Of a stretch of 26,584 nt of DNA, positions 19,963 through 26,584 are shown in pieces. This stretch comes from Candidatus Yonathbacteria bacterium CG17_big_fil_post_rev_8_21_14_2_50_43_9 (lineage in GTDB: Bacteria; Patescibacteriota; Minisyncoccia; Phycocordibacterales; UBA1550), in contig PCUO01000007.1 in the NCBI GenBank assembly GCA_002771015.1, forward strand, positions 10,388 to 36,971. Reading direction: 5' to 3'. Position 1 is the first letter of the stretch. Each line of letters starts with the position of its first letter. Below the pieces are notes generated by a model, which was not told where the DNA came from, searched no databases, and saw only the letters and a program-made list of their open reading frames with translations. The translations under genes and the position numbers were made by a program.

Positions 19963-21627
19963 ATGCCATCCGACTTATCGAGTTGTCCAGATCTTGCGCA
20001 GATGCTCCTCAAAAAGAGAGGCATTACAAATGCGGGCGATGCGGAGCATTTTCTGTATCCAGATTTTGAGCGAGACGTACGCGATCCATTCGGGATTTTG
20101 AATATGGAAAAGGCGGTGGAACGTATTTTGTGCGCCATTGATACTAATGAACGCATTGCAATTTATGCGGATTACGATTGTGACGGCATTCCTGGCGCAA
20201 CTATTTTTTACGATTTTTTGAAGAAGATTAAATATGAGAACTTTGAGGTGTATATTCCGCATCGCAATATTGAGGGGTATGGGTTGAACAATAAAGCGCT
20301 AGACGCTCTCGCGGAACGAGGAGCAACTGTTGTCATTACTATAGATTGTGGAATTGTAGATATAGAAGAGGCGGATCACGCGCGAAAGCTTGGCATTGAC
20401 CTAATCGTCACCGACCACCATTTGCCACAAGATATTCTTCCAAAAGCGTACGCAATTATAAACTCCAAGCAGGCTGGTGATACGTATCACGACAAGATGC
20501 TCTGTGGAGCAGGTGTCGCATGGAAACTGGTGTGCGCTTTACTCGCGCGTCGTGGAGAAGTATGGGGAGTGCCAAAAGGCTGGGAAAAGTGGCTTCTTGA
20601 TATGGCGGGGATTTCAACTATCGCTGACATGGTGCCACTACGCAATGAAAACCGCGCGCTCGCAAAGTATGGTTTGGTAGTGCTTCGTAAATCCCGTCGT
20701 CCGGGACTGCTTGCACTTCTTCAAAAAATGGATATGAATCAGGCGAACATCGTTGAGGACGATATTGGTTTTATGATTGGTCCGCGCATCAATGCAGCGA
20801 GCAGAATGGGAGAGCCGATGGATGCGTTTCGTCTGCTCTCTGCGGAGACTCGCGAAGAGGCGGATGAGTATGCAGAGAAGTTGATGCACTTGAATGATGC
20901 ACGCAAGGGGCTTGTTGCAAGTATGGTCAAGGAGGCGCACAAGCATTTAGAAGGTCGTACACTAAGAGAAATTATTGTTATAGGAAATCCAATGTGGAAG
21001 CCGGGACTCGTGGGGCTTGTTGCGATGAGTCTTGTAAAAAAATACGAGCGGACTATTTTTGTTTGGGGTCGCACAGAGAGCGGAGAGATAAAAGGTTCGT
21101 GTCGCTCGGACGGCACAGTGCATGTGGTTGATATGATGACATCTGTTCCAGAAGGAGTGTTTATAGATGTGGGTGGACACGAAGAGGCAGGAGGTTTTTC
21201 TGTTTCATCTGACGCTGTTCACACACTTGAAGATGAGCTCGTGAAAGCGTATCAGCTTGCGCGAAAAGAAAAAGAAAATACCGAACTATCCGTAGATATG
21301 GAACTTGCTCTATCGGAGGTGAACTGGGTGAATTGGAAACAAATTGAAAAGTTTGCGCCGTTTGGAACGGCAAATCCGAAGCCAGTTTTCCTTTTTGAAA
21401 AAGTAAAAATAGCAGAGGCGCGATTCTTTGGAAAAGAAAAAACACACCTTGAACTTTCGTTTGATGGTTCGGGTATTAAGGCAATTTTATTTTTCGCTGA
21501 CAGTGGAAAATACAAAATTTTGAAAGCAGGGGTCACGGTGGATCTAGTTGCAACGATGGAAGTAAATACATTTCGTAATAATAGAGAACTTCGTTTACGA
21601 ATTGTGGAGGTGGTAAAAAAAATGTAA
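19963..21627 (+). CDS. recJ: Single-stranded-DNA 5'-3' exonuclease RecJ
   Basis: A DHH-family exonuclease of 554 residues that resects 5' ends in recombination and repair. Motifs in order: ADYDCDGIPGA (69-79, motif I), ITIDCGI (125-131, motif II), VTDHHLP (149-155, the DHH motif III), CGAGVAWKL (181-189) and ADMVPL (221-226, motif IV region). The DHHA1 part follows with GPRINAASRMGEP (273-285) and GGHEEAGGFSV. A C-terminal OB-like region (about 430-554) includes FAPFGTANPKPVF. Length is normal. It shares a transcript with the RNase H gene ten bases downstream. Along with the pilus and ComEC genes it could process incoming DNA. Confidence 0.96.
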   Translation: MPSDLSSCPDLAQMLLKKRGITNAGDAEHFLYPDFERDVRDPFGILNMEKAVERILCAIDTNERIAIYADYDCDGIPGATIFYDFLKKIKYENFEVYIPHRNIEGYGLNNKALDALAERGATVVITIDCGIVDIEEADHARKLGIDLIVTDHHLPQDILPKAYAIINSKQAGDTYHDKMLCGAGVAWKLVCALLARRGEVWGVPKGWEKWLLDMAGISTIADMVPLRNENRALAKYGLVVLRKSRRPGLLALLQKMDMNQANIVEDDIGFMIGPRINAASRMGEPMDAFRLLSAETREEADEYAEKLMHLNDARKGLVASMVKEAHKHLEGRTLREIIVIGNPMWKPGLVGLVAMSLVKKYERTIFVWGRTESGEIKGSCRSDGTVHVVDMMTSVPEGVFIDVGGHEEAGGFSVSSDAVHTLEDELVKAYQLARKEKENTELSVDMELALSEVNWVNWKQIEKFAPFGTANPKPVFLFEKVKIAEARFFGKEKTHLELSFDGSGIKAILFFADSGKYKILKAGVTVDLVATMEVNTFRNNRELRLRIVEVVKKM

Positions 21628-21636
21628 ACTGAACAC

Positions 21637-22446
21637 ATGACAAAGTCACCTGACATCATTATTTACACAGACGGCTCGTCACGAGGTAACCCAGGGCCAG
21701 GCGGATGGGGGGCCATTATTGCGTACAATAATGGCGAGTCTAAAAGTTTTCATGACCAAGCCACGAATCAGCTGATTCGAAGTGTAAAGTCAAAAGTCAG
21801 AGAAATTGGAGGAGGAGACAAGCACACGACAAACAACAAGATGGAGCTCACGGCAGCGATTGAGTCACTCCATTTTGTTAGAGAGATGGGGGATGCATTC
21901 ACTATAGATATGCATGTGGACTCGCAGTATGTTATCAACGGCATCACAAAGTGGGTCGCTGGTTGGGAGAAAAATAATTGGATGACGAGTAAAAAAGAAG
22001 AGGTGCTTAATCGCGATTTGTGGGAACCTCTCGCGCGCGTCGTTGCTGACCTTCAGATGAGCGGTTGCAAAATTTCTTGGAACTACACACCGGGACATGC
22101 TGGAATAGAAGGGAACGATAGGGCAGATATTATTGCGACAATGTGTGCTGATGGAGAAAATCCAATTCTTTTTAACGGACAAAAAAGTGATTATGAGGTT
22201 GACCTCGTGCCACATGCAGGCGACCCAAAGCTTCTTGCGTCAAAAAGAGCAAAATCTCCAGAAGAAAAAAAGCGACAAAAAATTAAAGCATATTCATATT
22301 TGAGTTTGGTAAATGGGAAATTGGAAAAGCATTCCAATTGGGCAGAATGTGAAAAACGCGTGAAAGGAGCACGAGGGACAAAGTTTAAAAAATCAGTCAG
22401 CGCGGAGGATGAAAAGGCAATAATAAAAAGTTGGCTTGGTAAGTAG
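21637..22446 (+). CDS. Ribonuclease H with a C-terminal viroplasmin-like domain
   Basis: A 269-residue protein. The RNase HI domain (1-170) has all four catalytic acids: D12 in YTDGSSRGNPGPGGWG, E70 in TNNKMEL, D95 in VDSQYV and D161 in GNDRADI, plus His154. It cleaves the RNA strand of RNA-DNA hybrids. An insertion of about 25 residues (38-62) lies between the first strands and is partly encoded by a heptamer-like stretch (about 21785-21800). The C-terminal segment (about 218-269), with NWAECEKRVKGARGTKFKK, resembles the viroplasmin/hybrid-binding domain that is N-terminal in eukaryotic RNase H1 and in many bacterial RNases H. Here it is at the other end. The gene lies ten bases after recJ. 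Confidence 0.88.
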   Translation: MTKSPDIIIYTDGSSRGNPGPGGWGAIIAYNNGESKSFHDQATNQLIRSVKSKVREIGGGDKHTTNNKMELTAAIESLHFVREMGDAFTIDMHVDSQYVINGITKWVAGWEKNNWMTSKKEEVLNRDLWEPLARVVADLQMSGCKISWNYTPGHAGIEGNDRADIIATMCADGENPILFNGQKSDYEVDLVPHAGDPKLLASKRAKSPEEKKRQKIKAYSYLSLVNGKLEKHSNWAECEKRVKGARGTKFKKSVSAEDEKAIIKSWLGK

Positions 22447-22552
22447 TAGGAGTATGCAGAACCAGAGTATCAATCCTGTTTGCACGTACAATGGGGTTTT
22501 CTCCAAGTATTGTTTCGCTTATAACAAATGTTCTACTGTCTGCGATATTCAT
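22397..22552 (-). CDS. Possible 51-residue gene antisense to the rnh 3' end
   Basis: On the minus strand, TAGGAGG lies four bases before an ATG at 22552. Upstream, a TTGTAC, 17-base spacer, TATAAG pair can be read near 22574-22602. The 51 residues begin MNIADSRTFVISETILGENP and continue IVRANRIDTLVLHTPTTYQ before a less convincing tail that overlaps the end of the RNase H gene. The first 30 residues look like a real beta-rich protein, but no family is recognised. The region 22447-22611 has no other gene. Confidence 0.35.
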   Translation of the reverse strand: MNIADSRTFVISETILGENPIVRANRIDTLVLHTPTTYQANFLLLPFHPPR

Positions 22553-22598
22553 AGAACCTCCTACACTTTAATGTCTTATATAATGCTGGTAATGTATG

Positions 22599-22604
22599 TA
22601 CAAT
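22599..22604 (+). promoter_or_regulatory. comEC -10 element (near-leaderless)
   Basis: TACAAT followed by seven bases (AGACAAT) and the ATG at 22612. No clear -35 is present; TTATAT lies 17 bases upstream. Confidence 0.4.
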
Positions 22605-22611
22605 AGACAAT

Positions 22612-24087
22612 ATGCGCCCGAATTATTTTTTTGGTTTCATAATCAGTTTCATTGTTGGTGTCGCGCTAGAAAGCATTTTAGATTTTGGATACTTGTTCGC
22701 GATATTATTTGCGCTATTGTCTCTCTTTGTATTGTTAACCCCTCGTGTGGTGTCGCAATCAAAAAGCGTTCTCATTGTTTCACTTATTTTGTTTGGTGTT
22801 GCTCTGGGAATTTACCGTGTAGATGTTTCCAAAACAAATACATCAGCGAGCGCGTTAGATGCTGTTGTTGGAGAGGTTCTAAAAGTTGATGGAATGATTG
22901 TCGGTGAGCCTGATGTACGAGAAGAATATACAAATGTTGTCATAGAGACAAAAAGTGTATATAAAGAAAAAACAAGAATCCTTGTTCGTACGCAGGCCTT
23001 CCCAGAATTAAAATACGGAGACCTAGTGTCTGTTGTAGGCAATGTAACGGTTCCTAAAAACTTTCCGAGTGATGACAATATGCGAGCGTTTGACTATCAG
23101 TCATATCTCGCAAAGGACGGCATTTTTTACCAGATGTATTTTCCAAAGGTGGCAGTAGTTTCACATGGCAATGGGAATGTAATTCTTGAAAAACTTTTTG
23201 CGTTTAAATCATGGCTTATAAAAAATATTTCACAGAGAATTCCAGAGCCTGAAGCGGCACTCGCGAACGGTATCACACTTGGAGCAAAGCAGTCCCTTGG
23301 CGAGGATTTAATTCAAAAGTTTCGCGAGACTGGGATTGCTCACATTGTGGTTCTCTCGGGGTATAACATCGCGGTGGTAGCAAGTATTATTTCTCGCCTC
23401 GTTATGTTTATGCCTTTTTCAATTCGTTTGATTATGAGCGCGCTCGGTATTATACTTTTTGCTGTGATGGTTGGCGGTGGAGCAACAGTAGTACGCGCGA
23501 CATTGATGGCGCTTGTGGTGATCATGGCGAGAATGCTTGGTCGCGAGGGGGACGCGCTTCGAGTGCTCGCCCTTGCGGGAGGAATTATGATTTTTGCGAA
23601 TCCAATGATTCTCCTTCACGATGTGTCGTTTCAACTTTCATTTTCTGCGACGCTCGCGATAGTTATTTTTGTTCCAATAATTGAAAAATATTTTTCGTTC
23701 ATTTCAAACAGAATTTTTAGAGAAATTGTTGTCACAACTTTTGCAACACAAATCTTTGTACTACCGCTCATTCTTTATCATATGGGGAGTGTTTCACTCA
23801 TTGGCTTCATTTCAAATATTTTCATCCTGCCAGTTGTCCCAATCGCGATGATGCTCGTGGCGCTTGTCGCAATATTTTCGTGGGTGCCACTCGTCGGAAG
23901 TTTGCTCTCATTTGTTGCGTATGCGCTTCTTTCGTACATTATCACCCTCGTAGAATTTTTTGCACTAATGCCGTTTGCGTCGCTTCATGGCATTCATTAT
24001 TCATTCTCTATGTTAGTTCTCGCTTACGGCATACTCATGATAGTCTGCAAGAAATCTTTTTTAAAAACTAGCAGTGTAGATAAATAA
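22612..24087 (+). CDS. comEC: ComEC/Rec2 channel part (DUF4131 plus competence domain)
   Basis: A 491-residue polytopic membrane protein. The N-terminal helices and OB-like segment (about 1-190) correspond to DUF4131 (YGDLVSVVGNV...). The competence domain begins near 215 and holds ANGITLGAKQSLGEDL (218-233) and GIAHIVVLSGYNIAVVA (241-257), the counterpart of the usual LSG(L/Y)H motif. About eight further helices follow (FQLSFSATLAIVIFV, LPLILYHMGSVSLIGF). In the family it forms the inner-membrane DNA translocation channel. The C-terminal metallo-beta-lactamase domain is missing here and is encoded separately at 24965-25831, across the dedA gene. Confidence 0.92.
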   Translation: MRPNYFFGFIISFIVGVALESILDFGYLFAILFALLSLFVLLTPRVVSQSKSVLIVSLILFGVALGIYRVDVSKTNTSASALDAVVGEVLKVDGMIVGEPDVREEYTNVVIETKSVYKEKTRILVRTQAFPELKYGDLVSVVGNVTVPKNFPSDDNMRAFDYQSYLAKDGIFYQMYFPKVAVVSHGNGNVILEKLFAFKSWLIKNISQRIPEPEAALANGITLGAKQSLGEDLIQKFRETGIAHIVVLSGYNIAVVASIISRLVMFMPFSIRLIMSALGIILFAVMVGGGATVVRATLMALVVIMARMLGREGDALRVLALAGGIMIFANPMILLHDVSFQLSFSATLAIVIFVPIIEKYFSFISNRIFREIVVTTFATQIFVLPLILYHMGSVSLIGFISNIFILPVVPIAMMLVALVAIFSWVPLVGSLLSFVAYALLSYIITLVEFFALMPFASLHGIHYSFSMLVLAYGILMIVCKKSFLKTSSVDK

Positions 24088-24113
24088 TTTAGATTCCATC
24101 TCAATATCTGAAA

Positions 24114-24161
24114 CCACTATGTCCGTATAATATACTATAGTATATTATACGGACATAGTGG
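24114..24161. repeat. Perfect 48-bp palindrome, family copy 2
   Basis: Two 24-base arms with no loop. The centre is TACTATAGTA and the ends are CCACTATGTCCG and CGGACATAGTGG. It lies between the convergent ends of comEC and dedA. Aligned from the centre with the palindrome at 514-559, 17 of 23 arm positions agree, and all six differences are matched on the opposite arm. It may terminate both genes, but there is no T run. Confidence 0.88.
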
Positions 24162-24175
24162 AAAAGTGTAATTGA

Positions 24176-24766
24176 TTAACGCTCAAGCTCGCTCACGATT
24201 GCTGGGCTATTGATGTAGCGATAAAAAAGAAGGACAACAACTGTTGCGATGGTAACAAGAATGATTGCGTATTTGCCAAACACATCTGCAGATTTTCCAA
24301 AAAAATATCCGATATAAATAAATCCAAGTGACCAGATGAATGATGCGACAAACATTATAGGCGAAAAAAATACACGTGAGAATTTTCCAAGCCCCGCAGT
24401 AATCGGAACAAAAACTTTTATTGCGGGTAAAAGTTTTCCTATGAAAACAAACCATGCGCCTTTCTTTTTGAATGCGTGCTCAACTTTACTTAGCTCTCGT
24501 GTCGGAAAAATTTTCATTCGTTCAATAAATGTTCGTCCGTGTTTGCGAGCAAGTTCGTAAAGAATGATGTTGCCAATAGTGTTGCCAATGGCTCCCACGA
24601 GCGCAACAAGAAAAAGCGCAAGGTCTCCGCGCGCGATGAAGTATCCAGCAATGATGTAGAGCACTTGGCTTGATGGAAAAGAAACTGCACCATTTGCAAT
24701 CATTAACATAAAAATTGTGAAGTAGCTCCCACCCTGTATCAGCGCCTCTATAGCAGTATCAGTCAT
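24176..24766 (-). CDS. DedA family membrane protein (SNARE-associated domain)
   Basis: A 196-residue integral membrane protein with about five hydrophobic segments. Family features are FPSSQVLYIIAGYFIARGD, GAIGNTIGNIILYELARKHG (the G-x(3)-G-x(3)-Y-x-GR-like block) and GAWFVFIGKLLPAIKVFVPITAGL, where the usual R-(F/I)-x-P-x-(V/I)-R appears as K-L-L-P-A-I-K. DedA proteins are implicated in undecaprenyl-phosphate or phospholipid recycling and in proton-motive-force homeostasis; the role here is inferred. It lies between the two ComEC genes on the opposite strand. An extended -10 ends six bases before the ATG. Confidence 0.9.
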   Translation of the reverse strand: MTDTAIEALIQGGSYFTIFMLMIANGAVSFPSSQVLYIIAGYFIARGDLALFLVALVGAIGNTIGNIILYELARKHGRTFIERMKIFPTRELSKVEHAFKKKGAWFVFIGKLLPAIKVFVPITAGLGKFSRVFFSPIMFVASFIWSLGFIYIGYFFGKSADVFGKYAIILVTIATVVVLLFYRYINSPAIVSELER

Positions 24767-24772
24767 GATACT

Positions 24773-24781
24773 ATAGTAGCA
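24773..24781 (-). promoter_or_regulatory. dedA extended -10 promoter (leaderless)
   Basis: Minus strand: TGC-TACTAT (24781-24773), then six bases (AGTATC) to ATG 24766. Confidence 0.55.
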
Positions 24782-24814
24782 TATAGAATTATCGCATTCA
24801 TGAACCTCCTCATA

Positions 24815-24925
24815 TTACAATAAACAACTATATAGCTGGGTACAATATCTCCTGCATTTGCTAGGAAGTTGCAAATACCGTGTTTGCACTTCGCTCACTA
24901 ACTTGGAGATAGCTGTTTATTGTAA
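24815..24925. repeat. 111-bp structured element with 12-bp terminal inverted repeats
   Basis: TTACAATAAACA (24815-24826) is perfectly complementary to TGTTTATTGTAA (24914-24925). An additional inner hairpin, TGCAAATACCGTGTTTGCA, and a CTAT/ATAG pair lie inside. It occupies most of the gap between dedA and the downstream gene. No ORF is supported. It could be a MITE-like element or a structured RNA. It does not contain recognisable T-box sequences. Confidence 0.55.
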
Positions 24926-24949
24926 AAACGCTGGAAGGGATGTTGGTCG

Positions 24950-24958
24950 TGGTACTAT
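24950..24958 (+). promoter_or_regulatory. Extended -10 promoter of the ComEC MBL gene (leaderless)
   Basis: TGG-TACTAT, then six bases (GTCGGT) to the ATG at 24965. Confidence 0.55.
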
Positions 24959-24964
24959 GTCGGT

Positions 24965-25831
24965 ATGTTAAAAAATTTCTCTAGACGAAATTTGCAATAC
25001 ACAGTACTCTCAGTTTTTATTTTTACAAATATTTTTATTTGGTTTGCGGTTGCGCGCGCGGACAGACACGGCGTGCTCACTGTCGCATTTCTAAATGTTG
25101 GGCAAGGTGATGCAATGTATATTGAAGCGCCGAATGGGAACCAAATGCTTGTGGACGGGGGCCCTCCTAGTGGCGCAGTACTTCGTGAGCTCGGGAGAGT
25201 GATGCCGTTTTGGGACAGGTCCATTGATGTCGTGCTCGCCACGCACCCAGACCAAGATCATGTAGGGGGGTTGCCATCAGTGCTCGCGCGAATGCGTATC
25301 GACAATGTTATTACAACGGAGAACACATCAGACACAGGCGTGTATGGAGCATTTAAAAAAATAGTTTCTGAAAAACGCCCGACACGAATTATTGCGCGCG
25401 CAAGGGAAAGAATTATATTAGACGACGGAGTTGTATTTGAGATTTTGTTTCCTGATAGAAACGCTGCAGGTTGGGAGACCAACACTGCTTCAATCGTTGC
25501 TCGACTTTCGTATGGTGACCAGTCTTTCATCTTCACAGGCGACTCGCCACTCTCTGTGGAGAAGTATCTTGTTGGCAAAAATGGTGGTGCTTTGGATTCC
25601 ACAGTACTTAAACTCGGTCATCACGGTTCCCGTACCTCAAGCTCAAAAGTGTTCCTTTCCGCCGTTGATCCAGAGTACGCTGTTATTTCTGCAGGCAAGG
25701 ATAACAAGTATGGTCACCCGCATAAAGAAGTAACCGACCTCCTCGCTCTCCTAAAAATCCCATCTATTAGCACAGCTGAAAAAGGAACAATAATTTTCAA
25801 GACAAATGGAGAGTCGTTGCGCGTAGAATAG
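24965..25831 (+). CDS. ComEC-type metallo-beta-lactamase domain protein
   Basis: A 288-residue protein. An N-terminal membrane helix (about 11-30, QYTVLSVFIFTNIFIWFAVA) anchors an exported MBL-fold domain. Motifs are VAFLNVGQGDA (40-50), LVDGG (62-66), THPDQDHVGG (93-102, zinc ligands), NTASIVARLSYGDQSFIFTGD (173-193), LKLGHHGSRTS (215-225) and YGHPH (249-253). This is the set found in the C-terminal domain of full-length ComEC, thought to act on incoming DNA. Here it is a separate gene on the same strand as the channel gene, 877 bases downstream, with dedA between on the other strand. Confidence 0.92.
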   Translation: MLKNFSRRNLQYTVLSVFIFTNIFIWFAVARADRHGVLTVAFLNVGQGDAMYIEAPNGNQMLVDGGPPSGAVLRELGRVMPFWDRSIDVVLATHPDQDHVGGLPSVLARMRIDNVITTENTSDTGVYGAFKKIVSEKRPTRIIARARERIILDDGVVFEILFPDRNAAGWETNTASIVARLSYGDQSFIFTGDSPLSVEKYLVGKNGGALDSTVLKLGHHGSRTSSSKVFLSAVDPEYAVISAGKDNKYGHPHKEVTDLLALLKIPSISTAEKGTIIFKTNGESLRVE

Positions 25832-25850
25832 TTATCCACACATACTCTAC

Positions 25851-25880
25851 TTGCCGAACACATCAGGGGGGGGGTATACT
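25851..25880 (+). promoter_or_regulatory. Promoter with a nine-G spacer tract
   Basis: TTGCCG (25851-25856), 18-base spacer, TATACT (25875-25880). The last nine spacer bases are all G (25866-25874), directly abutting the -10. The start near 25887 leaves about 22 bases before the ATG, with AGGA at 25899-25902 as a ribosome binding site. Confidence 0.6.
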
Positions 25881-25908
25881 ATATGTACTATTAACAATAG
25901 GATATTTT

Positions 25909-26584
25909 ATGAAATCAATATTCCCCGCAATTAAGGTTTATGCGCTCGCTATCGTACTTTCTTTTGGACTCTCCTACGCACTCGCATGGACAGCACCAAC
26001 AAGTCAACCACCAGTAGGAAATGTTTCCGCACCGATAAATACTGGTGCGACAGCACAGACAAAGACGGGACCGTTGACTATTTTGGGCGGGATTACTGTT
26101 GGCACTAATACAGCCTCATGCGACACTACCACAAAGGGCTCCATTCGTTACAGTAATACTTCAAACATACTTGAGTATTGCAATGCGACGACATGGAAGA
26201 GCATCGCTGATGTGATTAGCTCTCCAGCGTTTACTTCGTTCACGGCTCCAACCGTTGCGCGCACAGGAACAGCGTTTAATCTATCATGGGTTACCGTAGA
26301 TGCCGTTTCTTGTCTCGCTGGTGGTTCGTGGACGGGGCTAAAACCAGTTTCTGGCAGCCAAAGTATTACTGAGACTATTGCTTCGCTAAAGACGTACAAT
26401 CTCGATTGTACAAATGCATCTGGCACTGCAAATGGTTCAGTGTCTGTTGATGTGCTTTTATCTATCGGCACAATGACCACCTATACAGGAACAGGGGCTG
26501 CCCCCTCCGGTATCGCCTTTGACGGTACCAATATGTGGACAGCGAATCCCAGAGGATACAGTGTGACAAAAATCACTCCCACAG
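25909..26584 (+). CDS. Secreted surface protein with Ig-like and propeller-like parts, 3' end cut by window
   Basis: The first 225 codons of a larger gene. A signal peptide (MKSIFPAIKVYALAIVLSFG..., about 1-27) is followed by a Thr/Pro-rich linker (PTSQPPVGNVSAPINTG). A short region with two Cys follows (ITVGTNTASCDTTTKGSIRY ... LEYCNATTWK), then an Ig-like segment (FTAPTVARTGTAFNLSWV with SCLAGG and LDCTNASG). The last visible residues, GAAPSGIAFDGTNMWTAN, are typical of NHL or Vgb-type beta-propeller repeats. It is expected to be exported and exposed on the cell surface; ligand and role are unknown. Expression may vary through the G tract in its promoter. Confidence 0.85.
   Translation, partial: MKSIFPAIKVYALAIVLSFGLSYALAWTAPTSQPPVGNVSAPINTGATAQTKTGPLTILGGITVGTNTASCDTTTKGSIRYSNTSNILEYCNATTWKSIADVISSPAFTSFTAPTVARTGTAFNLSWVTVDAVSCLAGGSWTGLKPVSGSQSITETIASLKTYNLDCTNASGTANGSVSVDVLLSIGTMTTYTGTGAAPSGIAFDGTNMWTANPRGYSVTKITPT

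Noticed and set aside
24815..24925. T-box riboswitch
   Set aside because: There is no antiterminator-type GGTGG/ACC motif, no downstream terminator, and the following gene is not an aminoacyl-tRNA or amino-acid gene.

Overview
The window looks like a chromosome segment of a Candidate Phyla Radiation bacterium (Patescibacteria, most likely a Parcubacteria/Paceibacteria lineage). This placement is inferred from gene content, not from a marker tree. The signs are short intergenic gaps, reduced versions of core proteins (a trigger factor without its PPIase domain, a ComEC split into two genes), a type IV pilus/competence cluster, Thr/Ser-rich secreted proteins of unknown function, and a moderate-to-low GC content. 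I see no rRNA, tRNA or CRISPR array.

Layout. 1-474: 5' part of clpP (minus). 514-3480: an accessory patch with a perfect 46-bp palindrome, an orphan RelB/DinJ-type antitoxin, rsmE, a remnant resembling the N-terminus of a DNA methylase, an IS-end-like hairpin, a frameshifted DUF3800 gene, a divergent fragment of the tig 3' end, and two small unknown genes. 3482-8062: minus-strand block with tig, a hairpin element carrying a 40-codon ORF, two envelope proteins, ppa and nusA. nusA has a consensus promoter and a long structured leader. 8270-14741: pilus operon pilB-pilC-three pseudopilins-PilX-like protein, closed by a large terminator. 14756-18552: tpiA, an AT-rich unknown gene, pgk and an MFS exporter. 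18556-19690: minus-strand YtxH-like protein, small membrane protein and HIT hydrolase. 19928-22446: recJ and a two-domain RNase H. 22599-25831: ComEC channel half, DedA (minus) and ComEC metallo-beta-lactamase half. 25851-26584: start of a secreted protein behind a promoter whose spacer holds nine G.

How it fits together. The pilus genes, both ComEC halves, RecJ and RNase H suggest DNA uptake and processing. TpiA and Pgk give part of lower glycolysis. ClpP, trigger factor, RsmE and NusA are housekeeping.

The most unusual signals are these: (1) heptanucleotide-period repeat arrays at the start of pilB and of all three pseudopilin genes, where they encode long leader peptides; (2) a recurring -10 hexamer, six bases, ATG arrangement, which implies leaderless mRNAs for many genes; (3) two related perfect palindromes of 46 and 48 bp whose differences are matched on both arms; (4) the poly-G promoter spacer.
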